The notes below the pieces were generated by a model. It had not been told where the DNA came from, ran no database searches, and worked only from the letters and a program-made list of their open reading frames with translations. Below are positions 34,897-43,149 of a stretch of DNA of 64,000 bases, piece by piece (positions within the stretch are counted from its first letter, which is position 1; every line of letters starts with the position of its first letter). Source of the stretch: CATQHQ01 sp965243805 (GTDB lineage: Bacteria > Gemmatimonadota > Gemmatimonadetes > Longimicrobiales > Gaopeijiaceae); assembly GCA_965243805.1 (NCBI GenBank), contig OZ251577.1:744001-808000 (forward strand). The letters are read 5' to 3'. A program made the position numbers and the translations under genes.

Positions 34897-35483
34897 TGCG
34901 CGCCTCCCTCTCCGTCGGCGGCGGCCGGGTCCACGACGATCACCTTGCCCACCATCAGATGGTGGCCGACCCCGCAGAACTCGTTGCAGACCACGCCGTA
35001 CTCGCCAGCCTCCGTCGGCACGATGCGCAAGCCGTAGTCGTACCCCGGAACGACCTGGAAGTTGACGTTGAAGGGGTACAGGTTGAAGCCGTGGTTCACG
35101 TCCAGCGACGACAGGTGCAACGTGTACTCGGCGTCCTTTTCCAGCTGAAGGACCGGCAGCCACGACCACATCTGCCCGATCATGTACACGTCGCTGCCCG
35201 GCGGCGGTGCCACGACCGGAAAGCCCCGGTCGGTGCCGACCTGGTAGTCGCGGATGAACTCCTGAACCCTGGCCTGGAAGGCCGTCGGGTCCACCTTGGC
35301 ACGGACCCCCGACGGATTCTGTCCTCCCCGCAGGTGCCAGACCGGCATCATGGCGAAGAGCACCATGCACCAGACGAAGGCCACGGTGACCCACACCTTC
35401 TCCGACTTGTGGGCCGGCTTCCACCAAACGCCCTGGGGGGGAACGATGCCCGTTGCGTACATCTGTGCTTGCTCCTTCTTCAT
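34893..35483 (-). CDS. Haem-copper oxidoreductase subunit II with CuA
   Basis: The 196-residue protein has one N-terminal transmembrane helix (VWVTVAFVWCMVLFAMM) and a cupredoxin domain. The CuA signature CNEFCGVGHHLM is complete, with the upstream His in LDVNHGFNLY. It receives electrons from a c-type cytochrome or similar donor and passes them to subunit I. It lies between the small membrane protein and subunit I, with a four-base overlap with the latter. Confidence 0.9.
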   Translation of the reverse strand: MKKEQAQMYATGIVPPQGVWWKPAHKSEKVWVTVAFVWCMVLFAMMPVWHLRGGQNPSGVRAKVDPTAFQARVQEFIRDYQVGTDRGFPVVAPPPGSDVYMIGQMWSWLPVLQLEKDAEYTLHLSSLDVNHGFNLYPFNVNFQVVPGYDYGLRIVPTEAGEYGVVCNEFCGVGHHLMVGKVIVVDPAAADGEGGAQ

Positions 35484-35519
35484 CGGTGCTTGTTCCTTCT
35501 GGTGTTGCGGAGGGGCCGT

Positions 35520-35750
35520 CTACGGAAGCGGAGCCTCGGGAAGCGTCATCACCTCCCACAGGCCCCACGCGGTGAACAGGATCAGCATGACGGCCAACCC
35601 CAAAGCCAGCAGCACGAACGGCCGGTCGTACAGCCGCTGAAAAAAGGGGACTTCGGCGGCGTCGGGCGCCTCTGCGTCAGTGCGGGGTGCCTCTGCGCTG
35701 GTACCGTCTTGGTCGGTCGTTTGGCCGCCGGTGCGGTCTTGGTCGGTCAT
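35520..35750 (-). CDS. Small single-pass membrane protein of the oxidoreductase operon
   Basis: This 76-residue protein has an acidic, Asp/Ala/Thr-rich N-terminus and one helix, PFVLLALGLAVMLILFTAW. Its ATG overlaps the stop of the Rrf2 gene (ATGA). Position suggests an accessory subunit of the haem-copper enzyme; there is no motif to prove it. Confidence 0.65.
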   Translation of the reverse strand: MTDQDRTGGQTTDQDGTSAEAPRTDAEAPDAAEVPFFQRLYDRPFVLLALGLAVMLILFTAWGLWEVMTLPEAPLP

Positions 35751-36187
35751 TGGGTCGGCCTCCGGTTGGCGACAGGAAAAGACTTCGCCGGTGTGCGGGC
35801 GATGTCGGCGATCGTGGTGTTGCGGAAGAACGCGTGCAGCCCCGCGGCAACGTCCTTCCACTGGCCGTGAGCAGGGCAAGGGTCCTCGTCCCTGCACTCC
35901 GGACGGCCCAGCAGGCAGCGCTCGCCGTCCATGTCGTCGAAGTGGCCGGCCACCTCCAGCAGAGTCGTGCGACTGGGCGAACAGGCGAGACGAAACCCGC
36001 CTCCTGGACCCCTTGTGGACCGGAGCAAGCCCTGCCGGGCCAAGACATGGAGGATCTTGGACAGGTAGTTGCGGGGCACGTCCAGGGCGGACGCGATGTC
36101 GTCCACGCGCAGTGGCCGGTCGTCGGGGCGCTCGGCCAGGTGAAGCATCGCTCGGAGGGCGTACACGGCGGTCTGGGAGAGGATCAC
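35747..36187 (-). CDS. Rrf2-family Fe-S transcriptional regulator (NsrR/IscR-like)
   Basis: This 146-residue regulator has a winged helix with DIASALDVPRNYLSKILHVL and a glycine-rich wing, RGPGGGFRLA. Three cysteines in CLLGRPECRDEDPCP (spacing C-x6-C-x5-C) are placed as the [Fe-S] ligands of NsrR and IscR. It is the first gene of the haem-copper operon. If the enzyme is a NO reductase, a NO-sensing NsrR-like role is the natural reading; redox or iron sensing is the alternative. Confidence 0.88.
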   Translation of the reverse strand: MILSQTAVYALRAMLHLAERPDDRPLRVDDIASALDVPRNYLSKILHVLARQGLLRSTRGPGGGFRLACSPSRTTLLEVAGHFDDMDGERCLLGRPECRDEDPCPAHGQWKDVAAGLHAFFRNTTIADIARTPAKSFPVANRRPTQ

Positions 36188-36295
36188 GGCGGTGGTGGGG
36201 GGTTGCCTTCGGCATTCGTCTGATTATCATGACTATATGAACAATAGCGGGAACGCGCAACGCGGGGCACCCGATGCGCTGGCGGAGTCCAGGCA
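36188..36295. promoter_or_regulatory. Shared divergent promoter region
   Basis: This 108-base gap separates the minus-strand Rrf2 operon from the plus-strand cytochrome b fusion. It contains an AT-rich core around 36220-36245, including TCATGACTATATGA with short inverted ends, that stands out in GC-rich surroundings. It is the likely site of both promoters and of Rrf2 binding; I could not define a clean operator. Confidence 0.4.
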
Positions 36296-37846
36296 ATGAA
36301 AGCGGTCAAGGCACCGTGGAGCCTTCGGGCGCTCTCCCGCCTCGACGCCGCGTTCAACGCGCTCTACACGTGGCGCTTCAACCCCCTCTACCACTCCGGC
36401 GCGCTGGTGGTGGTCTGCTTGATCGTCCTCCTGGCGACGGGGGCGTACCTCCTTCTCTTCTACCGGATCGGCGCGCCCTATGAATCCGTGGCGGCGATCG
36501 ACGCCCAGTGGTGGGGTGGGCGCTGGATTCGCGGGCTGCATCGCTACGCGTCCGCCTTGGCGGTCCTGGCGGCGGTCCTCCACGGCTTTCGCATGTTCGC
36601 CCAGCGGCGCACATGGGGCCCGCGAGCACTGGCTTGGGTCTCGGGGGTCGTGCTGCTGGGCATCGTCTTCGTTTGCGGCTGGACCGGATACGTGATGGCG
36701 TGGGACGTCCACGGCCAAGTCCTTGCCGCGGAAGGGGCCCGCCTCCTGGACGCGCTACCCGTCTTCTCCGAGCCCGTGAGCCGGGCGTTTACCGGCGAGG
36801 CCCCTCTCCCGAGCGCATTCTTCTTCATGAACCTGTTCGCCCACATCGCGCTGCCCGTCGGCGTGGCCCTCTTCCTGTGGGTGCACGTGTCGCGACTGGC
36901 CCGCGCCCAGCTCCTGCCTCCCAAGCGGCTGTTGTGGGGCTCGCTGGGCCTTCTTGCCGTGGCGGCGGTGCTGTGGCCGCCTCCGCTGGGTCCCAAGGCC
37001 GACCTGCTGAGGCTCCCCGCGACCGGGCCGGCGGACTGGGTGTACGGCTTCTGGCTGCCCGCGGCCCGAGCCATGTCGGCAGGCTGGGTTTGGGTCGTGG
37101 GCGGGTCGATGGCGGCGGCAGCGTTCCTGGTTCCGGCACTCGCAAAGCCGCGCACGAAGACAAAGCCGCGCGCGAAGAAGGCGCCGCCCCCGTCCTGGGT
37201 AAACCCGCGCCACTGCACAGGGTGCGAGCAGTGCTTCCTGGACTGCCCCTACGAGGCCATCTCCATGGTCGAGCGGGACGACGGGCGGGACGGCTTGGTG
37301 GGTCGGGTCGACCCCGACCGGTGCGTGAGCTGCGGAGTATGCGCAGGTTCGTGCGCACCGATGGGCGTGGGGCCGCCCGGACGGACGGGACGCGACCAGT
37401 TGGCCGCGGTGAGGGACTTCCTGGCCCAGGCGCAGCCCGGCCCGCGCGACGTGGTGGTCGTAGGGTGTATGCAGGCCCTTGCGGCTGCCCCGCCGATCTT
37501 CTTCCCGATCGGTTGTGTGGGCAACCTTCACACGTCCGTGATCGAGTACCTGGTCCGCGCCGGCGCAGGAGGCGTCATGGTGGCCGCCTGTCCTCCGAGG
37601 GACTGCCGAAGCCGCGAAGGGGTCAAGTGGTTCAACGAGCGACTCCACAACGGGCGCGAAGCCGAGCTGCAGGACCGGGTCGACCGCCGTCGCATCCAGG
37701 TCGTCTACGTGACCGCGAGCGAAGCAAGGGTGCTACGACGCGCATTGGACAGCTTTGGGGCGAAGGTGCTGGCGATGGCGGCGGCGCACGCAGAGCGCGA
37801 CTTCGCCGTGGGTGCGGAGTGCGAGGCCGAGACGCCCGGCTCATGA
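36296..37846 (+). CDS. Cytochrome b - ferredoxin - FlpD/MvhD-like fusion
   Basis: This is a 516-residue fusion. Residues 1-290 are a cytochrome b N-terminal-type membrane domain with four or more helices and haem His candidates in GLHRYASALAVLAAVLHGF and VHVSRLARAQL. Residues about 300-360 carry a two-cluster ferredoxin: CTGCEQCFLDCP and CVSCGVCAGSC. Residues about 385-500 look like the hydrogenase iron-sulfur subunit domain (FlpD/MvhD, heterodisulfide-reductase associated): VVVGCMQALAA, PIGCVGNLH, VMVAACPPRDCRSREG. It should move electrons between quinol and a low-potential carrier at the membrane. It is divergent from the haem-copper operon and could be its electron donor. Confidence 0.82.
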   Translation: MKAVKAPWSLRALSRLDAAFNALYTWRFNPLYHSGALVVVCLIVLLATGAYLLLFYRIGAPYESVAAIDAQWWGGRWIRGLHRYASALAVLAAVLHGFRMFAQRRTWGPRALAWVSGVVLLGIVFVCGWTGYVMAWDVHGQVLAAEGARLLDALPVFSEPVSRAFTGEAPLPSAFFFMNLFAHIALPVGVALFLWVHVSRLARAQLLPPKRLLWGSLGLLAVAAVLWPPPLGPKADLLRLPATGPADWVYGFWLPAARAMSAGWVWVVGGSMAAAAFLVPALAKPRTKTKPRAKKAPPPSWVNPRHCTGCEQCFLDCPYEAISMVERDDGRDGLVGRVDPDRCVSCGVCAGSCAPMGVGPPGRTGRDQLAAVRDFLAQAQPGPRDVVVVGCMQALAAAPPIFFPIGCVGNLHTSVIEYLVRAGAGGVMVAACPPRDCRSREGVKWFNERLHNGREAELQDRVDRRRIQVVYVTASEARVLRRALDSFGAKVLAMAAAHAERDFAVGAECEAETPGS

Positions 37847-38646
37847 TCCTTCGTCGCGCCGTGGCCGTCCTTCTGGCCGTCGCCCTGACCGGAGGCGTCG
37901 CGTGGCTCTCCCGCGTGCCGACCGGTTTCGGAGGCGGAGCCGACGCCGTGATCCGTCTGTCGTGGCGAGTCGGGGGCGTGCCGGTCGAGGCGTGCCGAAC
38001 CCGCACGGAGGAAGAGTTGGCGGCGCTTCCCGTCCACATGCGAAGCCCCCGAGAGTGCACACGCGCGCTCGCGCCCTTCGCCTTGGACGTGGCCCTCGAC
38101 GGCCGCACGGTCGTTCGCGACACGGTGTTCCCGAAAGGCGTGCGAGGCGACCGCCCCGTCTACGTGTACCGCGAGCTGCCCGTCCCTCCGGGCCGCGTGG
38201 CGCTGTCGGTGCGCTTCGAAGCGGTGCTGGACCCAGGCACCCAACCCAGCGACAGCACTGCGATCCGCTACGACAGCACTGCGACCCGCTACGCCTGGGA
38301 CGGCGAGGTGGAGCTTGACGCGGGTGACGTGGCACTTCTCACGTCCAGCAGCCCGGGGCGTCTAAGTATTACCACTCCGCCACCCGTATCACCTGCAGTC
38401 CCGGAACCTCGGGTACCTCTCGATCGGTCGTCAGGAAGAAGCCGCAACCGCACGTCAGCGCCGTGGCCAGGTGGATCGCGTCGCGAGCGTACTCCTCGGA
38501 GATGGCGTGCAGCCGGGCCGCCGCCCGTACAACGGCCGGCCCCGCGTCGATCAGCTCTATGCCGGGCGAATCGACCAGCGCAGAGGCGCACTGCTCCGCC
38601 AGCTGCCAGCGCCGCATCTGGTACAGCACCACCAGCACCTCCATGA
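37843..38646 (+). CDS. Hypothetical membrane-anchored or exported protein, 3' end uncertain
   Basis: It starts with ATG overlapping the stop of the cytochrome b fusion. A hydrophobic N-terminus (LRRAVAVLLAVALTGGVAWL) precedes about 140 residues of beta-rich sequence with CRTRTEEEL and RSPRECTRAL. I do not recognise a family. After about 38340 the frame runs antisense through the PIN toxin gene and looks non-coding, so the true end is probably near 38370, either by a small frameshift or by replacement of the original 3' end by the toxin-antitoxin insertion. Confidence 0.45.
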   Translation: MILRRAVAVLLAVALTGGVAWLSRVPTGFGGGADAVIRLSWRVGGVPVEACRTRTEEELAALPVHMRSPRECTRALAPFALDVALDGRTVVRDTVFPKGVRGDRPVYVYRELPVPPGRVALSVRFEAVLDPGTQPSDSTAIRYDSTATRYAWDGEVELDAGDVALLTSSSPGRLSITTPPPVSPAVPEPRVPLDRSSGRSRNRTSAPWPGGSRRERTPRRWRAAGPPPVQRPAPRRSALCRANRPAQRRTAPPAASAASGTAPPAPP

Positions 38647-38878
38647 GCACCATGGTGGACGCCACGAGCCGGACTTGGCCTTGGTCCGCCAGCTCGAAGA
38701 GGGGGGCAACCAAGTGAGCCACCTCCGGGTCGTCCGCCACCCAGGCGACGAGCACGCCAGCGTCCACGCATATCTTCTCGCCGACGAGTCGAAGCGCCCT
38801 CCGCTGAGCCGCGCTCAGGTCCTGCCCGTTCGCGTCGTTGGCCCCGTGCCCGTTCGCGTCACTCGCCATCTTCCCCAC
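38369..38878 (-). CDS. PIN-domain toxin (VapC type)
   Basis: The 169-residue protein begins with a variable Asn/Gly/Asp-rich tail. The PIN core starts at KICVDAGVLVAWV, with acidic residues at VDAGVLV, LMEVLVVLY (Glu), EYARDAIHLATAL (Asp) and FLTTDREV (Asp), the usual four-acid metal site of an RNase toxin. It follows the antitoxin gene with a 20-base overlap. Target RNA is unknown. Confidence 0.82.
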   Translation of the reverse strand: MGKMASDANGHGANDANGQDLSAAQRRALRLVGEKICVDAGVLVAWVADDPEVAHLVAPLFELADQGQVRLVASTMVLMEVLVVLYQMRRWQLAEQCASALVDSPGIELIDAGPAVVRAAARLHAISEEYARDAIHLATALTCGCGFFLTTDREVPEVPGLQVIRVAEW

Positions 38879-39098
38879 CTTGGTGCCTGCGCCGCGCCTT
38901 TTCGTTAGCGCCGGTCTCCGCCCAGACCTCCCACCCGAGCCCGCGAATCTGGTCCAGCGACGGACGCTGGCGCGCGCGTATCCCCCGTTCGAGCAGGAAG
39001 GTCACGTGCCCCGCCAGGGAGCGGTGATGACGTTCAGCGTCCTCCCGAATCTCGTCGTAGAGCTTGTCCGGGAACCCCTTGATGTTGAGCGTTGCCAC
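38859..39098 (-). CDS. Ribbon-helix-helix antitoxin (FitA/VapB type)
   Basis: This 79-residue protein starts at GTG 39098: ATLNIKGFPDKLYDEIR is the beta-strand and first helix of an Arc/FitA-type RHH DNA-binding domain, and the C-terminal half would wrap the toxin. It should repress its own operon by binding the operator repeats just upstream (39106-39246). The open frame extends upstream to 39452 but has no RHH-like sequence there. Confidence 0.8.
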   Translation of the reverse strand: MATLNIKGFPDKLYDEIREDAERHHRSLAGHVTFLLERGIRARQRPSLDQIRGLGWEVWAETGANEKARRRHQGGEDGE

Positions 39099-39105
39099 GG
39101 GACTT

Positions 39106-39246
39106 CCTCCATTTTGGTGGCATTTTACTACCAATTTGGCCAGCGACCCCCCTTGGCCTCGCCTTCCCCATGGAACTCGCCTGTCCCATGGAGCTCCAGA
39201 CACCTCTGAAACAGCCGTATGCCTCCGTTTTGGTAGTAAAATGGAG
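39106..39246. promoter_or_regulatory. Operator-like inverted repeats upstream of the antitoxin
   Basis: CATTTTACTACCAA at 39121-39134 is repeated as its exact reverse complement TTGGTAGTAAAATG at 39230-39243. On both sides the motif is extended by CCTCCATTTT (direct at 39107-39114; reverse at the right copy, ending AAAATGGAGG). The AT-rich arms contrast with GC-rich surroundings. Arms about 95 bases apart suggest two operator sites and possible looping by the RHH antitoxin. The rest of the 325-base gap before the cold-shock gene shows no gene. Confidence 0.65.
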
Positions 39247-39423
39247 GATAACCCCAGCGGCCGGGGGGAGGCAACGGGCCGGAGGAGGCATCGGATCGGC
39301 TCCGCTGGCTTGACGCCCCGCCCTGCCCCGCCCATGATGCGCCCTGACGGCGCGACGACCGACCTCCCCGACCGGAGGCCGCCGGCGCGGACGTGGCACC
39401 CATCAGCTTGGAGGACGGCAGGA

Positions 39424-39624
39424 ATGGCCAAGGGGACGGTCAAGTGGTTCAACGACTCGAAGGGCTACGGCTTCATCTCCCAATCGTCGGGCAACGACAT
39501 CTTCGTCCACTTCTCCTCCATCGAGGGGACGGGCTTCCGGACCCTGGCGGAAGGCGAGGAAGTGGAGTTCGAGGTCAAGGAGACGGAGAAGGGCCCTGAA
39601 GCGGCCAACGTGATCCGCGCCTGA
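39424..39624 (+). CDS. Cold-shock protein (CspA family)
   Basis: This 66-residue single cold-shock domain has RNP1 KGYGFIS and RNP2 DIFVHFS intact. It binds single-stranded RNA/DNA as an RNA chaperone. A strong Shine-Dalgarno (GGAGG, about 9 bases before ATG 39424) fixes the start. Confidence 0.95.
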   Translation: MAKGTVKWFNDSKGYGFISQSSGNDIFVHFSSIEGTGFRTLAEGEEVEFEVKETEKGPEAANVIRA

Positions 39625-39715
39625 TCCAGACCGGCCGCACGCGGCCCGGCGGCAGGAGCGCTTCCCCCTCGCGCATCCTCGCGCATCCCCTAGGCGCACA
39701 CTCCGCCCCACCACC

Positions 39716-42589
39716 ATGGACATCCCGGCCAAGGCTGCCCCTCGCCTCTTTCTGATCGACGCCTACGCCCTGCTCTACCGGGCGTTCTATGCTTTCGGGG
39801 ACCGGCCCCTGACCAACGCCAAGGGCGAGAACACCTCGGCCCCCTTCGGCTTCGCCACCTTCCTCCACGACGTGGTGGAAGAGCACCGGCCCGAGTACTT
39901 GGCCGTGGTCTTCGATTCGGGGCGGAGCCACCGCGAGGAGCTGTACCCGGAGTACAAGGCCACGCGGAAGAAGATGCCCGCCGAGCTGCGCGACAGCCTG
40001 CCCAGGGTACGGGAGCTGGTGGAGGCGTTCCGCGGGCGGGTCGTCGAAGTGGAGGGATGGGAGGCCGACGACGTGATCGGAACTCTGGCCTCCCGAGCCG
40101 CCCAACGGGGAGCGCAGGCCGTCATCGTCTCCGGCGACAAGGACTTCTATCAGCTGGTAAGCGGCAACGTGCGGCTGCTGAACCCAGGCCGAGGGGGACC
40201 TAGTGGCGTCGCGACCCACTGGGTGGACGAAGAGGGGGCCGTCAAGAAGTTCGGCGTGCGGCCCGACCGGGTGGTGGACTACCTGGCCCTTGTGGGCGAC
40301 TCGTCGGACAACGTGCCGGGCGCACCAGGGATCGGACCGAAGACGGCGGTGAAGCTGCTGGATGAGTACGGGACCGTGGAAGCCGCGCTGGACCGCGCCC
40401 AGGAGCTGAAAGCCAAGCGGGCGCGCACCTCCCTCGTGGCCAACCGGAAGCAGGTGCTCCTCTCCAAGGAGCTGGTCACGATTCGCACGGATGTGGATGT
40501 GGATGTGGAGTTCGACGCGCTGCGGGTGTCGACGACGCCCGACGCAGAACGGCTGCGGAAGCTGTACGTGGAGCTGGAGTTCCGCACCCTGCTGGGGCGA
40601 CTCGGCGGAAGCTCCTTCGGGGCGAGCAGAACGGCCGACGGACGCGGGGGCGGGGGCGATGTTGCGGTCGAACGCGAGTACGCGGTCGTATCCAGCTTGG
40701 AGGAAGTGGCTGATGTGGTTCGGGCCTGCCAGCAAGCGGGAACGGTGGGCGTCGCGATGCTGAACCGGACTTTGGAGCCGACGCGGGGTTCGGTGGCGGG
40801 CTTGGCGCTGGCACCGAAGGCGGGGCGGGCCTTCTACCTGCCTTTCGGCCACGAGGCGGGGACGATGACCCTGGCGCTTGGCGGGCTGGGAGAACGAACC
40901 GACCCGGACGCGCCCGACCCAGCGGACCAGGCGGATCCAGCGAACCGGGCGGAACCCCAGATCGTCCCCAACCTGCCGCCCTTGGACAGCGAGGAGATGA
41001 AGTCGGTTCGCGACCTCCTGGCCGACCCGGACGTCGTCAAGGCGGGCCACGACCTGAAGCGGTCGCTGATCGCCTGCCGACGGGCCGGTGCCGAGCTGGC
41101 CGGACCGCTGAAAGACGCGATGGTGGCGTCCTACGTCCTGGACCCGAGCCGCCGCAGCCACGACCTAGCCGCTCTCTCCACCGACTTCCTGGGCTTCGAG
41201 GCGGCTCCCCCGTCCAGGGCGACGGGCAAGGGCAAGAAGCGTCGCGACTTCGGCGAGGTCTCCGCCGGCAAGGCTCGGGAGTACGCCTGCGAGCAGGCCG
41301 ACCTGCCGTTGCGCCTCTGGGAGCGCTTCGCGGAGGAGTTGGCGGCTCGCGATCCGGAGCTGCAACGCCTCTTCGACGACTTGGAGACGCCGCTGGTCCC
41401 CGTCCTTGCCGAGGTGGAGATGGCGGGCGTGGGGATCGACGCGGCGTTCTTCACCCGCATGAGCGGCCGGCTGGAGGAAGACCTGCGGCTGATCCGCGAG
41501 GAGATCTACCGGGTGGCGGGCACCGACTTCAACATCAACTCCACGCCCCAGCTTCGGGAGGTCCTCTTCGAGCGGTTGAAGCTTCCCGTCCTCAAGCGCA
41601 CCAAGACGGGGCCGTCCACCGACTCCACGGTTCTGGAAGAGCTGGCGGCGGAGGGGCACGACCTTCCCCGGCTCCTGCTGGAGTACCGGCAGCTCGAAAA
41701 GCTGCGGGGAACCTACGTGGACGCCCTCCCGGCACTGGTCAATCCGGAGACCCGCCGCATCCACACCACCTTCAACCAGACGGTGGCCGCCACGGGCCGT
41801 CTCTCATCCTCCGATCCCAACCTTCAGAACATTCCCGTGCGGACCGACTTGGGGCGGGAGATCCGCCGTGGGTTCGTGGCGCCGCCGGGCGCGCTGCTGC
41901 TGACCGCCGACTACTCCCAGATCGAGCTGCGGGTTCTGGCCCACTACTCGGGGGACCCGGTCTTCGTGCGGGCCTTCCGCCAGGACAAGGACATCCACCG
42001 AGAGACGGCGGCGGTGGTCTTCGGGGTCGCCGTGGAAGAGGTCACGGGCCAGATGCGCGACCGGGCCAAGACGGTGAACTTCGCCACGATCTACGGGCAG
42101 GGTCCCTTCTCCCTCAGCCGCCGGCTGGGGATCTCCATGGACGAGGCGAAGGCGTTCATCGCCGCGTACTTCGAGCGCTTCGCCGGCGTGCGTCGCTACT
42201 TGGACGGGCAGGTGGAGCGGGCGAAGGAGACGGGATACGTGGAGACGCTGATGGGGCGGCGGCGGCGCGTGCCCGAGCTGTGGGCCAAGTCGTGGAACGT
42301 CCGCCAGTTCGGCGAACGGGTCGCCTGCAATACGCCGATCCAGGGTACGGCGGCCGACCTGATGAAGGTGGCGATGATCCGGCTGGCCGCGATCCTGAGG
42401 GACGACCCGCAGGCGCGACTGCTGCTCCAGGTGCACGACGAGCTGGTCCTGGAGGTGGACGAGGAGCGGGTGACGGAGGTGGCGGCCACCGTGAGGGAGG
42501 TGATGGAGTCGGCGATGGGGCTGGACGTGCCTCTTCGGGTCGACACCGGGGCCGGAAAAAGCTGGTACGACTGCGCGAAGAAAAAATAG
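39716..42589 (+). CDS. polA: DNA polymerase I, proofreading site lost
   Basis: This 957-residue polymerase joins Okazaki fragments and fills repair gaps. Residues 1-300 are the 5' nuclease (LIDAYALLYRAFYAF, EGWEADDVIG, GDKDFYQLV, GDSSDNVPG). The polymerase domain is complete (LLTADYSQIELRVLAH, RDRAKTVNFATIYGQG, QVHDELVLEV). In the 3'-5' exonuclease region the expected FDTETD-type acid motif reads VAMLNRTLE, and the later Asp in the NLKYD-like motif is replaced (GHDLKRSL), so proofreading is predicted absent, as in Taq polymerase. An inserted Asp/Ala/Pro-rich linker lies near residues 395-415. The ssb gene follows 134 bases later. Confidence 0.95.
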   Translation: MDIPAKAAPRLFLIDAYALLYRAFYAFGDRPLTNAKGENTSAPFGFATFLHDVVEEHRPEYLAVVFDSGRSHREELYPEYKATRKKMPAELRDSLPRVRELVEAFRGRVVEVEGWEADDVIGTLASRAAQRGAQAVIVSGDKDFYQLVSGNVRLLNPGRGGPSGVATHWVDEEGAVKKFGVRPDRVVDYLALVGDSSDNVPGAPGIGPKTAVKLLDEYGTVEAALDRAQELKAKRARTSLVANRKQVLLSKELVTIRTDVDVDVEFDALRVSTTPDAERLRKLYVELEFRTLLGRLGGSSFGASRTADGRGGGGDVAVEREYAVVSSLEEVADVVRACQQAGTVGVAMLNRTLEPTRGSVAGLALAPKAGRAFYLPFGHEAGTMTLALGGLGERTDPDAPDPADQADPANRAEPQIVPNLPPLDSEEMKSVRDLLADPDVVKAGHDLKRSLIACRRAGAELAGPLKDAMVASYVLDPSRRSHDLAALSTDFLGFEAAPPSRATGKGKKRRDFGEVSAGKAREYACEQADLPLRLWERFAEELAARDPELQRLFDDLETPLVPVLAEVEMAGVGIDAAFFTRMSGRLEEDLRLIREEIYRVAGTDFNINSTPQLREVLFERLKLPVLKRTKTGPSTDSTVLEELAAEGHDLPRLLLEYRQLEKLRGTYVDALPALVNPETRRIHTTFNQTVAATGRLSSSDPNLQNIPVRTDLGREIRRGFVAPPGALLLTADYSQIELRVLAHYSGDPVFVRAFRQDKDIHRETAAVVFGVAVEEVTGQMRDRAKTVNFATIYGQGPFSLSRRLGISMDEAKAFIAAYFERFAGVRRYLDGQVERAKETGYVETLMGRRRRVPELWAKSWNVRQFGERVACNTPIQGTAADLMKVAMIRLAAILRDDPQARLLLQVHDELVLEVDEERVTEVAATVREVMESAMGLDVPLRVDTGAGKSWYDCAKKK

Positions 42590-42723
42590 TCCCATCCAGA
42601 AATGGAAACGCCCAATTGGGGAGCACATACTGAAGTACGTGCATCCCTTGGCTTCGGGCCGCGGGCGGCCAAACTCGCGACGTCGCCAGCCCCCCGAAGC
42701 ACCGACACAGCGGAGGAAGACCC

Positions 42724-43068
42724 GTGAGCCGTTCCGTCAACAAGATCATCCTCGTGGGCAACGTGGGGAACGACCCCGACGTGCGCATGACCAGCTCGGG
42801 CGTGAAGGTCGCCCACCTCTCCCTGGCCACCAACTGGCGCACTGGCGGCGAGGAGCCGGAGGTGCGCACCGACTGGCACCGGGTGAACCTCTGGGGCCGG
42901 TTGGCCCAGGTGGCAGAGGACTACGTCTCGAAGGGAGACAAGCTCTTCATCGAGGGGTACCTGCAGTACGACTCCTACGAGCGGGACGGCGTGACGATCC
43001 CGACGGCGGAGATACGGGCCCGGGAGATGGTGATGCTGACCTCCCGCAGCGCCGAGACGTCCGGCTAA
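42724..43068 (+). CDS. ssb: Single-stranded DNA-binding protein, short form
   Basis: The 114-residue product consists of one OB-fold: NKIILVGNVGNDPDVRM, WHRVNLWGRLAQVAEDYV, GDKLFIEGYLQYDSYE. It ends SAETSG shortly after the fold and lacks the disordered tail with the acidic DDDIPF-like tip that usually recruits partners. The GTG start at 42724 has GGAGGA upstream. It may be a specialised or secondary SSB. Confidence 0.9.
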   Translation: MSRSVNKIILVGNVGNDPDVRMTSSGVKVAHLSLATNWRTGGEEPEVRTDWHRVNLWGRLAQVAEDYVSKGDKLFIEGYLQYDSYERDGVTIPTAEIRAREMVMLTSRSAETSG

Positions 43069-43149
43069 CCCCGGGCGGGGCTCCGGGGACGGAGGCAAGG
43101 CGCCAAGATCGGCCGCCGGCCTCGTCGGCCCCGGAGCCCGTGCGCCTCG

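Noticed and set aside
33106..35037. Plus-strand open frame of over 600 codons across the haem-copper genes
   Set aside because: It is antisense to subunits I and II, with extremely His/Arg-rich low-complexity sequence; the minus-strand proteins have full sets of metal ligands.
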